Assembly (NCBI RefSeq): GCF_003402575.1
Contig: NZ_BGZJ01000002.1
Span: forward strand, 620,001 to 684,000
Length of the DNA stretch: 64,000 bases
Direction of reading: 5' to 3'
Source of the DNA: Mesosutterella multiformis
GTDB taxonomy: Bacteria; Pseudomonadota; Gammaproteobacteria; Burkholderiales; Burkholderiaceae_F
A program made the translations under genes and the position numbers. The notes beneath the pieces are model-generated. The model had not been told where the DNA came from. It made no database searches and was given only the letters and a program-made list of their open reading frames with translations. Every line of letters begins with the position of its first letter. Positions within the stretch are counted from its first letter, which is position 1. This document shows, piece after piece, positions 38,161-47,053 of the stretch.

Positions 38161-38185
38161 GTTCCGCAGAACAGAGATTCAACTT

Positions 38186-38225
38186 AGACAGAGCCGCAAA
38201 CAAAATTGCGGCTCTGTCTTTTTTT
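38186..38225 (+). terminator. Strong rho-independent terminator/attenuator before the AbrB-type gene
   Basis: Perfect 14-bp stem AGACAGAGCCGCAA and its complement, 6-nt loop, seven T. It stands between the 32-aa ORF and the AbrB-type gene 30 bases downstream, so transcription of the latter needs readthrough or a promoter hidden in the hairpin's 3' flank. Confidence 0.88.
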
Positions 38226-38255
38226 ATACGTGTAAATCGAAAGGGAAGAAATAAA

Positions 38256-38501
38256 ATGGCAAATCGTCTTACTATCAAGGGTCAGGTCACTATTCCGAAG
38301 GAAATCCGCGATTTCCTGAATCTCGCGAGCGGCAACCAGGTTGAGTTCCGCATCGCGGCTGACGGCTCCGTCACCCTCACCAAGGCGGAAACCCAGACGA
38401 AGAGCACCTTCGCCTCCCAGCCCCACGAACAGGCCGCCGCTCCCCGCAAGACCCGCCAGGGTATCGACGTTCTGAGCCTCCTCTCCGGTGTCTGCATCTA
38501 A
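38256..38501 (+). CDS. AbrB/MazE-type DNA-binding protein
   Basis: 81 aa. The swapped-hairpin AbrB fold is clear: MANRLTIKGQVTIPKEIRDF and GNQVEFRIAADGSVTL. The remaining 35 residues are polar with Arg/Lys. Such proteins are transition-state regulators or antitoxins of MazEF/VapBC type. No toxin gene follows, only a 22-codon ORF. AGGGAAG precedes the start. Confidence 0.8.
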   Translation: MANRLTIKGQVTIPKEIRDFLNLASGNQVEFRIAADGSVTLTKAETQTKSTFASQPHEQAAAPRKTRQGIDVLSLLSGVCI

Positions 38502-38543
38502 GACCGGATCGAAAAGAGACTTTCGCGAATAGGAGCAGCCAAA

Positions 38544-38612
38544 ATGAAGTGTCACAGTAAAACGATCGATTTCCGAATGTGCCTCAGCCTTGAAGCGATC
38601 TTCATGGCGTAG
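38544..38612 (+). CDS. Possible 22-aa small ORF downstream of the AbrB-type gene
   Basis: ATG at 38544 with AGGAG eight bases upstream; product begins MKCHSKTIDFRM and is 22 residues. It is 42 bp after the AbrB stop. It might be a truncated remnant of a toxin or a translated small peptide. Little else can be said. Confidence 0.3.
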   Translation: MKCHSKTIDFRMCLSLEAIFMA

Positions 38613-38816
38613 AGGGAACGGCACAAAACTTAAGAGTTCCCTCGTTACTTCCTTCAAAGATTTACGCTTCACTCCATTACCGCAACATCAGGTTTCTTCA
38701 ATCTGATAAGCGCGTTTCAAGATAGACCCGCGGCCCCCTGAATCCATGCGCGCGATTCCGGATGCCTCCCGTCTGAATCAACAAAAAGACAGAGCTTCGA
38801 TTGTGAGCTTTCGTCT
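38613..38816. other. Spacer before IS1634-type element
   Basis: No gene recognised. It runs up to the left target duplication TTCGTCT (38810-38816) of the following IS element. The other side of the ancestral junction resumes at 40708. Confidence 0.4.
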
Positions 38817-40700
38817 CCCAAAAGTTCTGCAATAGAGCCACGAAAGCCTTCGTGGCTCTGGCTCATCAAATGCCGAGCAGCTTCAGGAACAGTTGGTCGC
38901 GCTTCACGGACTCGGTGCTCCAGCGCCTCATTCCCCGCGGCGTCATCACGGAGGTCGTCTTCACGCAGTCAAACCACTCGAGGACTTGAATCAGGGACCT
39001 GGCCTCAAGCCATTTCTTGAGACTGACTTCCAGATCGAGCTCGGTCTTCGTCTTCCCATCCTTTTCCGTGCCGAGCCGCTCCTTGATCTCGCCAATCCGC
39101 TTGGTGAGGTAGCAGTGGTAGCCGAGCGCGACAAACTGCACGAAGAGCCTGCCCTGAAGGCTGTCAGGGTGCCAGACGCGTGGGCGGCTCCCGTCCATGC
39201 CATTCTTTTGGACATTGAAGAGCTCCTCAATCTTCTCCCTCAGCCTGTAGGACTTCAGCGCCTCCTCGGCGTCCTTGACCTCATTGGAGACAAGCGCGAA
39301 GAAACCGAAATACTTCCTGGCCTCGCGGAAGGCCTCGTCTCTGAAGGCCACCTTCAGCTTCCCGCCGCGGCCCACGGTCGAACAGTGGAGGAACTTCTCC
39401 GCCTTCTTTTCGCCCGCGGGGGAGAGCTGCTCGCCAGCCTCGACGAGCCTCTTGAGCTCGAACAGGTCGTTCACCAGCCTCTGCTCGTCCTTTGTGGCGC
39501 GGTCCCTGGAATAGCAGACATGGACATAGAGCCTGCGGCTGAAGGTCTCCGCCTCGCCGGCGGCAATGCCGCCGCGGCTCCTCTGCCTGACGACGGACAG
39601 CTCCTTCATGACCATTTTCGAGGCGCAATGGACCGAAGTGTCGAACGAGCAGACGGAGGACACCGAGTCGAGCCTGTCGCGCAGCTCGTCGACGATCTCC
39701 CGAATCCAGAGGGTGGAGGGCGAGGCGAGCGTCAGGAACTTCATGCTGTTCCGTGCGAACTCCGCCATGTTCGCCTGGCTGTAGAAGCCGTTGTCCGTAA
39801 CTACGACGGGCTTGTCGATGTCGAAGCACTGGAGCTGGCGGATGGCGTTCTGGATGGAGATGACGTCCGGCACGTTCCCCGGCTGCTTCGCGAAGGCGAC
39901 GGGCTGGCGGTCATTCACCGAGTAGAGCGTGAGCAGCTTGACGGTGTCCAGCCCGTCGCCGTCCTTGTTGAATCCCTGGCGGGCCTCGGCCTGCCCCGAG
40001 CTGTAGGTCGAAACCGTGGTCGAGTCGAAGGCGATGCTCGGGGACGTCTCGAGCCTTGCCGCCCGGGAGGCAAAGAACTTCTGCTGCCCGTCGCCATCCT
40101 TGCCGACCTTGTCGAAGAGCTCGCTGCAGGCGCTTTCGCCCAGGCCTTCCTCGTAGGGCGTCGGGTGGCCGACCTGCCAGGCCTCCATGCGGGGGATCGC
40201 CGCGCCGTCCGTGGCGATCAGGTAACGGGCGATGGTGGCGATCTTCTGAGCCGCGGCCGTCCCGAAGGCGCTTTCAAGCCCCTTGTCGATCCCGGTTTCC
40301 CTTGCGACAAGGTCCAGGATGTCAGCCAGGCAGGCGTGCTCGATGGAGGCGGAAGCCTCCTTCTTAGACCTGCTTTTAGGCCTTGTCGGAACAATTTCGC
40401 CTGTCTCAGGGTCTAGTTTGCCCAAAAGCTTGTTTTTCAACGTGACGGTCTTCTGCGTCTCCCGGTCGTACTGCGTGTGGCGCTCGTAGACGTAGACATC
40501 CCCATTGGCGCGGGTTACGCGGCGCTGGCCGACATGGATTTTTCCGGTATAGGTGCGGGACATGGCTGGCTCCAATAATGTTATCTATATTATATATAGT
40601 AACACTAAATGGGTCAAGAAAAAAACGCAGAAAACATCCCCTTTCTGCGGTCTACTCAGCCGAAATCAACCGAACGTGTGCCTGTTGTAGAACTTTCAGG
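38817..40700 (-). mobile_element. IS1634-type insertion sequence A (1884 bp)
   Basis: The terminal inverted repeats are CCCAAAAGTTCTGCAATAG and CCTGAAAGTTCTACAACAG. TTCGTCT is present directly outside both ends (38810-38816 and 40701-40707), a 7-bp target duplication. The transposase occupies most of the length. Hairpin AGAGCCACGAA/TTCGTGGCTCT at 38834-38859 inside the element probably terminates the transposase transcript. Confidence 0.88.
38866..40563 (-). CDS. IS1634-family transposase
   Basis: 565 aa from the ATG at 40563, chosen because GGAG precedes it; the frame extends four codons upstream to a TTG. DDE residues: Asp in IAFDSTTVSTYS, Asp in VVTDNGFYS, and the IS4-clan Y-x2-R-x3-E-x6-K motif in SYRLREKIEELFNVQK. 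GC content is high like the host, unlike the AT-rich IS1634-type element at 41.9 kb, so the two have different origins. The frame is intact. Confidence 0.9.
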   Translation of the reverse strand: MSRTYTGKIHVGQRRVTRANGDVYVYERHTQYDRETQKTVTLKNKLLGKLDPETGEIVPTRPKSRSKKEASASIEHACLADILDLVARETGIDKGLESAFGTAAAQKIATIARYLIATDGAAIPRMEAWQVGHPTPYEEGLGESACSELFDKVGKDGDGQQKFFASRAARLETSPSIAFDSTTVSTYSSGQAEARQGFNKDGDGLDTVKLLTLYSVNDRQPVAFAKQPGNVPDVISIQNAIRQLQCFDIDKPVVVTDNGFYSQANMAEFARNSMKFLTLASPSTLWIREIVDELRDRLDSVSSVCSFDTSVHCASKMVMKELSVVRQRSRGGIAAGEAETFSRRLYVHVCYSRDRATKDEQRLVNDLFELKRLVEAGEQLSPAGEKKAEKFLHCSTVGRGGKLKVAFRDEAFREARKYFGFFALVSNEVKDAEEALKSYRLREKIEELFNVQKNGMDGSRPRVWHPDSLQGRLFVQFVALGYHCYLTKRIGEIKERLGTEKDGKTKTELDLEVSLKKWLEARSLIQVLEWFDCVKTTSVMTPRGMRRWSTESVKRDQLFLKLLGI

Positions 40701-41035
40701 TTCGTCTGAGACTCCTTTGAGCCAATGCCACTCTCCGCATGACTATGCGTCATGAGGCGGTTTTCTGCTGTCCGAAACTTTCAGACCGTAGACCCGCTTT
40801 CCCTTACCGTTTCAGCCGCGGACAGAAATTGACCCGCCCTTTGAACCGATTTCACTTGATTCATAAATGACGGGCGAGTACACTTTTTACGTACTCTTTT
40901 TACATACTTGATTTTCATTCGTGAACGTACGGAAGCCCAGAAGCAGGCGGCAATGGCTGTTCTTCAGAATTCCAGAGTTCATCCTGAAATCCTGAAACAG
41001 GTTCACGGGAGACATCAACTTCACAAGGAGCTGCG
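40701..41035 (+). promoter_or_regulatory. Spacer with promoter region of the nuclease-like gene
   Basis: 335 bp without a convincing gene. A short TTG-started frame at 40908-41135 overlaps the next gene and has no supporting features. An AT-rich promoter-like stretch with repeated TTTTTACGTACT/TTTTTACATACT lies at 40884-40908. AAGGAG sits seven bases before the start at 41036. Confidence 0.45.
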
Positions 41036-41848
41036 ATGCTGCAGGCGATTCTGCATGGCAAGGCTGGCCGTATCGAACAGGACGGGGAATCTATCAGCTG
41101 GCGTGACGCGTTCAAACGGCGCGAGGATCTGCTGACTGCCGTCTTTTTTGGCCGCGTGCCTCACCTTTCGGACGATGCCTTGGGCGCGGTTCTGCGCTTT
41201 CTGCTCGGTGACGACAATCCGATAGATCCTTCCACCTTTGACAAGCTGGAGCTGTGGCCATACCTGGAATTGAAGCCTGAACATGCTGACCCTGAGCGGG
41301 AGTCTGAACATGTTGAGCCCGATGTGATGCTTCGCTTTGAAAACTCATTGGTGGTTATCGAGGTCAAGCCCTCATTCGGGGGCTATCAGTATCAGGATCA
41401 GTGGCAGCGCCAGACCAAAGCGGTGGTCGGCGATAACAGTTTTGACAAATATGCAGACCGGCTTTACTACGTGGCGCTCGCCCATACTCCTACCGCCCCG
41501 CTGACTCGCGAGGAGCTGCCCCAACGTTTTCGCCGAATGACGCTGCGTGAATGGGGATCGCTCCGCTACTTTCTGCAAACCGCCCCCGAGTTTGACTCCT
41601 GCCGACAGGATCGCGCCATTCGTGAAGAGTGGATGCGGGCATTTGAGCTCTTTGGTATGGCACCAGTAATACCCGAGTGGAAGCTCTTGTTTGCCTACTC
41701 TGCAAACGAGGTGAACTTGGGTTGCGGGGTGAAGTCGTTTCCCATCCTGACCTCACCGACTGAACACACTGCTGACTGGGCCGCCCTGGTCGACTATGCC
41801 GGGCCACTGCGCCTCTCTCCCCACGATTTCTCCTTTTTGAATCACTGA
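41036..41848 (+). CDS. PD-(D/E)XK nuclease-like protein of an accessory two-gene unit
   Basis: 270 aa, start fixed by AAGGAG. The central stretch EPDVMLRFENSLVVIEVKPS has the Asp-...-Glu-x-Lys arrangement of PD-(D/E)XK phosphodiesterases, with a preceding Glu-rich segment. N- and C-terminal parts are not recognised. The next gene (209 aa) originally began 20 bp downstream and is now split off by an IS. The pair lies in an island with HNH and Panacea proteins, so a defence or restriction role is plausible but only inferred. Catalysis has not been established for it as far as I know. Confidence 0.65.
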   Translation: MLQAILHGKAGRIEQDGESISWRDAFKRREDLLTAVFFGRVPHLSDDALGAVLRFLLGDDNPIDPSTFDKLELWPYLELKPEHADPERESEHVEPDVMLRFENSLVVIEVKPSFGGYQYQDQWQRQTKAVVGDNSFDKYADRLYYVALAHTPTAPLTREELPQRFRRMTLREWGSLRYFLQTAPEFDSCRQDRAIREEWMRAFELFGMAPVIPEWKLLFAYSANEVNLGCGVKSFPILTSPTEHTADWAALVDYAGPLRLSPHDFSFLNH

Positions 41849-42365
41849 CTTTGGCTAAGGATGCCGCTATGAACCTAAATTCCCGCTCTGTTAGCTGTAT
41901 TTTTTAACAAAAGTCTATTGATTTTCCAAATAGAAAATTTAAAAAAAGGGTTGATTTATAGGTAAAACATACGTATAATATAGACATATATAATCTCTTT
42001 TGCAGCCCTTGCGATATGACTGATCACAATCCGATCCTTCCCGAAGATGCGCGTATTGTCCGAATCAAAGACACAGAGTACGTTGCAATCCATAAGTATT
42101 GGTGGGATAAAGAAAAAAAGCGGGGCCAACAAAAAAGGCGATATATTGGCAAGCTTGTTGATGGAAAATTTGTTCCGAACGCAGCTTATGCGGCAGAGCT
42201 GAAGCTGACCCGTGTCAAAAAGACCACTGATAAGCGTCAGAAATTTGATCATGACAAAACGTTCGGAACAACCGCACTCCTTACTCAAGCAGCAGAAACC
42301 TCGGGTTTAACTGATGATTTGAAGAAAGTTTATGGTGAGGGGAAGGCCGCCATGATGGTAAGCCT

Positions 42366-43708
42366 GAGGGTGAGGAAAATTTTGTGGGTGACTCTGAGAT
42401 AATTGCTCTTGGAGGAGCCTCAAATGAAACGAAAGACAGACCCCTTGGATAGTGTTGCAGGACAGATTTTAGAAAACGCCAAGAAATCCGGGCTTGAGAT
42501 TAATACCGCAGAGGATGCGGAAAATCTTATGGCCCATATGCTCGGTCGGCTGCTGACTCAAATGCTTGACGGTGAAATGACCAATCATCTCGGTTACGAA
42601 AGAGGCGGTAAACGTGTCACCGAAAATGAGCGTAACGGGCATAGTTCGAAAACCCTCAAATCGTCCAGCCTTGGAAATATCCGTATTGACGTACCCAGAG
42701 ACCGCAAGGGAGAGTTTGAGCCGAGGGTCGTTCCTAAGCATAAACGCCAGCTGGCGGGGTTTGAGGACAAGGTTCTGGCCTTGTACGCCAGAGGGCTCTC
42801 AACCCGGGAAATTCAAGGCTTTCTCTATGATGAATACGGTATGGAGACCAGTGCCGAATTTATCAGCGATGTTACGGACGCCATCCTTCCTGAGGTTGAA
42901 AAATGGCAGAACCGTCCTCTGGATCCGTTTTATACAACTGTTTTCTTTGACGCTATTCGAGTCAAAATCCGAGGTGATAATGGCATTGTTACCCCGAAAG
43001 CGGTCCATCTTGCCTTGGGCGTAAACGCCCAGGGCCGCAAGGAAGTTTTGGGGATGTGGGTCGCTGATAACGAAAGCGCAAAATATTGGCTTAAGGTCTT
43101 CACTGAACTCAAAAACAGGGGGGTGTCTGATATTCTGATTGCTGTCACAGACGGACTCAAGGGAATGAAGGAGGCGCTTGAAGCTGCCTTTCCCAACACT
43201 CTGCTGCAGACCTGCATTGTTCACCTGATCAGGAACAGTCTGAAATTCGTCGGATATAAGGATTACAAGGCCGTAGCCGGCGCGCTGAAGCCCATTTACC
43301 GGGCCGTAAACGCGGCTGATGCGCGGAAGGAACTGGACGCTTTTGCACAGTCGGAACTGGGGCTCAGATACCCTTACATCGCCAAACAGTGGATCGATTC
43401 CTGGGATAAGGTGATCCCCTTCTTTGATTTTTCCCCAAATATCCGCAGACTTATTTATACAACCAATGCCATAGAGAGCCTTAATCGGGATCTAAGAAAA
43501 GTAATTAAGACCCGAGCTGCTTTCCCTACTGAAACGGCTGCTTTGAAACTTCTCTTTCTGGCAATCCGGAAAGTAGAGAAAAGATGGGTGCGGCCTTCTC
43601 CATACTGGAGTGCCGCTATGAGAGAATTGGTTGTGCTATTTGGTGACCGAATCACCCCCTACATCGATTAACCTTGAACGAGCCGCCCACAAAAAATTAC
43701 ACACCCTC
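42366..43708 (+). mobile_element. IS256-family insertion sequence, copy B (1343 bp), inside IS1634-type element
   Basis: Same terminal repeats and length as copy A. GTAAGCCT is duplicated at 42358-42365 and 43709-43716. Confidence 0.94.
42424..43671 (+). CDS. IS256-family (Mutator type) transposase, copy B
   Basis: 415 aa from the ATG at 42424 preceded by GGAGGAG. The first catalytic Asp is in VFFDAIRVKIRG, with the usual Ala after it (Ser in copy A). The second Asp and C-x2-H (TCIVHL) and the Glu in NAIESLNRDL are present. Otherwise it reads the same as copy A throughout. Likely an active element and the source or sister of copy A. Confidence 0.95.
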   Translation: MKRKTDPLDSVAGQILENAKKSGLEINTAEDAENLMAHMLGRLLTQMLDGEMTNHLGYERGGKRVTENERNGHSSKTLKSSSLGNIRIDVPRDRKGEFEPRVVPKHKRQLAGFEDKVLALYARGLSTREIQGFLYDEYGMETSAEFISDVTDAILPEVEKWQNRPLDPFYTTVFFDAIRVKIRGDNGIVTPKAVHLALGVNAQGRKEVLGMWVADNESAKYWLKVFTELKNRGVSDILIAVTDGLKGMKEALEAAFPNTLLQTCIVHLIRNSLKFVGYKDYKAVAGALKPIYRAVNAADARKELDAFAQSELGLRYPYIAKQWIDSWDKVIPFFDFSPNIRRLIYTTNAIESLNRDLRKVIKTRAAFPTETAALKLLFLAIRKVEKRWVRPSPYWSAAMRELVVLFGDRITPYID

Positions 43709-45034
43709 GTAAGCCTGGCGGCATATCAAATCATCAAAAACACTACTTCACAGCATAGATTCAAGATTTTTTCTGATACTAACGCCTTGCCAGCCGGTCT
43801 TCCAGACAATATCGAGTCTCAAAGACTAAGTGAGTTATCGCAGGATATTGGCTCAGATACAGCTTCATTAAATCGGCTCTTTGCTCTTCGGGCCAAGCGT
43901 CTTCCTGAAACAGAATATTTATCATTCGACAGCACACGAATCGCGTCTGAAAGCCGATCTCTGACAGATGTACGAAAAGGAATTAGTAAACGCGGAGGCT
44001 ACGAAAACCAGATTGGTTTGGCGCTCCTCTACGGTCATAATTCTGGTGTTCCCCTGATGTTCAGGCGATTCGCCGGAAACGTGCCAGATATAGTCACTAT
44101 GCATGACCTTCTGACTCGATGGGAAAACATCGGAGTCAGTAAAAAAATTATCTCAATTTTTGATCGGGGCTATTGCAGCCGTGAGAATCTTCGGCTGCTC
44201 TGCAAGAACAAGCATCACTTCATCATGGCTGCCAAAACTGATCACTCCTTCATCAGGGACGCCATCGAAGATAATCTTCCCGCTTTCTGGGATATGACGA
44301 ACAACGTTCGCGGTCACAACCTGACCGCTGTTCAAACCCAGGTCACAATACCAGGCACGAAAGAGGACCCAAAATCATGTAGTGTTTGGGTGTACATCTA
44401 TTACAGTCTTGCAGTTGCAAATAATGAGCAGGATAAATTTTTATCTGATTTGGTAACCTTTGAAGAAGACTGGATTAACGGGTTAGCCAGCCCTGATTCC
44501 AAACTTTTGAGATTCTATGAAACACCTGATAGTGAACCCGGTAAAAAGCCTCTGATCAGAAACAATGATGCTGTCAATGAAAAGGTCAGATACATGGGAT
44601 TCTTTTCAATGATCAGCGATCGAAAACTTGAGTCGAAAGAAATCCTGGAGATCTACAGAACGCGCGACTGCATCGAGAAATGCTTTGGGGTTATCAAGAC
44701 TGATGTTGGTTTTACAACTACAAGGGGACACTCCGACGTTTCTGTTAATGGACGTCTCTTGTTAGCCTTCATCGCTGCCACAATTGTTTCCTGGCTCATC
44801 AAAGCCATGAGTGTTGAAGTGAAAATAGGGAAGAAATCCTATGCACCTCTGCTTGACGAATATTCTCTCATGGAGCTGCTGGAAGATGTGGGGCAGATCC
44901 GTTTCTATAGCTCATCAATAGGAAAAGTTTGGCTCGGGGAAATTTTAGGTCGCCACAGACTCGTTTTTGAGCGACTCGGACTGGAAAACTGCCTCCTGAA
45001 TCCCGCTATGTATAAGTAAATCGGGAATTCAGGT

Positions 45035-45664
45035 ATGAAATACGATCTTCAGCAAACCACCAAGCTGGTTACCCAGCTGCAGCAGGCCCACAGACTCGCG
45101 GCCGCTTTCTACATGCGTATCCTCCCGCTATTCGATACGATCGCCTATCAGACGCTGTACTCCGAGTTCTGGTTCTGGGAGCCCACCGAAACTTACACCC
45201 CTCCCCGCGATACATATCCCCCATCCGGCACTTCGGCATGGTGCTATCTGCCGCTGTTTGCTTCGACTCATGCCTACCGGGACAAGACATACAGCAAGGC
45301 AGTAAAAGGCGATAAAGCGCTGATTTTCCGCAACTATATCGACTACGATTTCCGCAGTGACTCAGACTTGCGTGCAGGTAAGAATACCAAGCCCGATCCT
45401 TTGGAAATGTCTGGCAAGGAGGCAGTGGTTGAAGTCAATCTGTACCGTTGCCTGCAGGAAAGCGACTGGAAAATGGTTAAAGAAGCTGACAGGCCCCCTC
45501 TTCAACCTGATTGGCAGCAAAGTGGCAAATGTCCTCAATTTGAGTTCTGCTCCATGCATTGGCCGCTCGCCAAGTTCCTTGCTGACCCTAATATCGTTAC
45601 CAATTGGATCAAAGAGAAGAGTGCTATCGCCAAGCCGGTGACTGGTCCCGAACAAGCCTCGTAA
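45035..45664 (+). CDS. Hypothetical protein, partner of the nuclease-like gene, start codon inside an IS target duplication
   Basis: 209 aa. N-terminal helix (QQTTKLVTQLQQAHRLAAAF), then a Trp/Tyr/Pro-rich domain; no family recognised and no membrane segment. The IS1634-type element inserted exactly at its start: the duplicated TATGAA includes the ATG, so the reading frame survived. The ancestral upstream AAGGA, now at 41858, was cut away and replaced by IS sequence with only a poor match (CAGG). Expression now depends on IS sequence. The ancestral distance to the nuclease-like gene was 20 bp, implying an operon. Confidence 0.6.
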   Translation: MKYDLQQTTKLVTQLQQAHRLAAAFYMRILPLFDTIAYQTLYSEFWFWEPTETYTPPRDTYPPSGTSAWCYLPLFASTHAYRDKTYSKAVKGDKALIFRNYIDYDFRSDSDLRAGKNTKPDPLEMSGKEAVVEVNLYRCLQESDWKMVKEADRPPLQPDWQQSGKCPQFEFCSMHWPLAKFLADPNIVTNWIKEKSAIAKPVTGPEQAS

Positions 45665-45750
45665 CCTGGCAGAGCCTGGTGACGTTATCTACGGTTCCCC
45701 GCCGAAGAGTCATCAGGCTCTGACAATCTCCCTTCATATCCGACGCGGAA

Positions 45751-46920
45751 CTACACGCCGCGGTACGTATTCGTCCAGTCCGTGAACCCTTGATTCTTCG
45801 CCTGCAGCAGAAGCGGGAGAATCGCGTTTTTAAGCTTCTCGCTGAAAGCTTCTTTGTTTTCAAGCGTCGCGACGAACTGCTCCGCGTTCGGAATCACGTC
45901 GCGGTAAGACTCAATCACTTTCCTGAAATGCTGAGTCTCCCGGTTCGCGGTAAGCCCGATGAACTGCACTGAGCAGAAGTCATCAAGGTACGCCGTATCC
46001 GGAAGATTGTCGTTTTTGCTGCTGTTTGGGCTCCTGAACGTAGGTACCAGATTCCAGATCTGGTCATGCAGCACGAATTTCCAGGGGACAAAGTGGTCAA
46101 CCGACATCGGTCCCAGGCTCTCAAGCGCGTCCTTCGTGAAGTGACGGAGCGTGTAGATGTCGTAAACATCGCCATCCCGCTCGATCGCTGAACGCCAGTA
46201 GTCCTTCGCACGGGAGAAATCAAGACTGTTCGGGCTGGTCGGCTGAATGAGCTTCTCTGAAATCGCCGGGACGCTCGGGTTCTTCTGCTGCAGGAACTGC
46301 GTGAGCTTGAAGTACGTGCACTCCGTGATGATCGGATTATTTTCGATAAAGTACCGCGTCCACTCAGGCGTCAGCTGAATGCCATCCTTACTGATCACGT
46401 AAGGCGTCCGGCCGGCGTTCATCGCTTTCTGGCTCAGGTCGCGCGTGAGGTTATCCTTCTTCGACTCAAAGGACTTCCCGAATTCCTTCCGGTACTCCGC
46501 GTACTGGTCATTGAACACCGCGGCGATAAAGCGCTGCGGAACATAGCGCGTCATCATCCGGATCTTTTTCTCCACATCCGGATTCTGGATCCCCATAACC
46601 GCGGCCACGATATCGTCGTACGACGAATCATCCGGCAGATGGCACTCTTCCCTCACGGCATAGATCAGTTCCGCGAGCTGATCTGAGTACCCGAGATTCA
46701 GACGGAAATAGATCACCGGGTACCAGGCGGCTGCCACCATGCGGGCCGTCATCTCTTTAAAGGAAACGAATTCGCGTTTGTTTTCAGACGCGATCCTGAG
46801 GAGCGCGAGCATCCAGACGTACTTGTAGCAGTTCGTCGTATTGGCCAGCATCTGCTCAAGCGTCCCCCCTTTCGGAGACGCCGTCGCGATCGCGAATGAA
46901 AACACGTTATCTGATGCCAT
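45751..46920 (-). CDS. HNH-domain protein, paralogue B of a tandem pair
   Basis: 389 aa. The HNH-like core is VDHFVPWKFVLHDQIWNLVP with later NSSKNDNLP, giving the Asp-His, Asn and Asn/Lys positions of the fold, about residues 265-305. The N-terminal 110 residues (FSFAIATASPKGGTLEQML, YKYVWMLALLRI, AAAWYPVIYFRLNLG) are shared with paralogue A and have no known function. The two proteins are roughly half identical by eye. It has its own upstream palindrome, so it need not depend on the upstream gene's promoter. Confidence 0.75.
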   Translation of the reverse strand: MASDNVFSFAIATASPKGGTLEQMLANTTNCYKYVWMLALLRIASENKREFVSFKEMTARMVAAAWYPVIYFRLNLGYSDQLAELIYAVREECHLPDDSSYDDIVAAVMGIQNPDVEKKIRMMTRYVPQRFIAAVFNDQYAEYRKEFGKSFESKKDNLTRDLSQKAMNAGRTPYVISKDGIQLTPEWTRYFIENNPIITECTYFKLTQFLQQKNPSVPAISEKLIQPTSPNSLDFSRAKDYWRSAIERDGDVYDIYTLRHFTKDALESLGPMSVDHFVPWKFVLHDQIWNLVPTFRSPNSSKNDNLPDTAYLDDFCSVQFIGLTANRETQHFRKVIESYRDVIPNAEQFVATLENKEAFSEKLKNAILPLLLQAKNQGFTDWTNTYRGV

Positions 46921-46955
46921 GCGTGGAATGCCTTGATAAATTCCAGATGCGGATT

Positions 46956-46970
46956 GCCCTATTTTAGGGC
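46956..46970 (-). promoter_or_regulatory. Inverted repeat GCCCTATTTTAGGGC upstream of HNH paralogue B
   Basis: Six-bp arms with a 3-nt centre, 35 bases before the start codon. The same motif in the same position precedes paralogue A. About 55 bases around it are conserved between the two, so it is a probable operator or promoter element copied with the gene. Confidence 0.5.
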
Positions 46971-47053
46971 GTACTGGTGCAGGAAAAGGAATGGGGCTTT
47001 CTCATGGAACCAACCACCCTGGAGTCGGAAAGAATCTCCCCGCCATCAGCAGG

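Larger units (their letters stand above)
42016..45019 (+). pseudogene. IS1634-family transposase gene split by IS256-family insertion
   Basis: The N-terminal part runs 42016-42365 and the rest 43717-45019. Joined after removal of the insert and one GTAAGCCT copy, the frame is continuous (MMVSLAAYQ at the joint) and gives 550 aa. Active-site features are Asp in LSFDSTRIAS, Asp in IFDRGYCS, and Y-x2-R-x3-E-x6-K in IYRTRDCIEKCFGVIK. Apart from the insertion it looks intact, so inactivation was recent. Confidence 0.92.
41874..45033 (+). mobile_element. IS1634-type insertion sequence B, interrupted by IS256-family copy B
   Basis: The ends are CCTAAATTCCCGCTCTGTT and the inverted CCTGAATTCCCGATTTACT. 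TATGAA is duplicated outside both ends (41868-41873, 45034-45039). Without the nested IS256 element and its duplication the element is 1809 bp. Its target site is the start codon of the 209-aa gene. Base composition is clearly more AT-rich than the surrounding chromosome. Confidence 0.9.

Noticed and set aside
38893-40416. A 507-codon + strand frame
   Set aside because: Antisense to the IS1634-type transposase, with no domain signature.
40908-41135. 75-codon TTG-started frame before the nuclease-like gene
   Set aside because: Overlaps the well-supported start at 41036 by 100 bases in another frame and ends in Cys/Arg-rich nonsense-like sequence.
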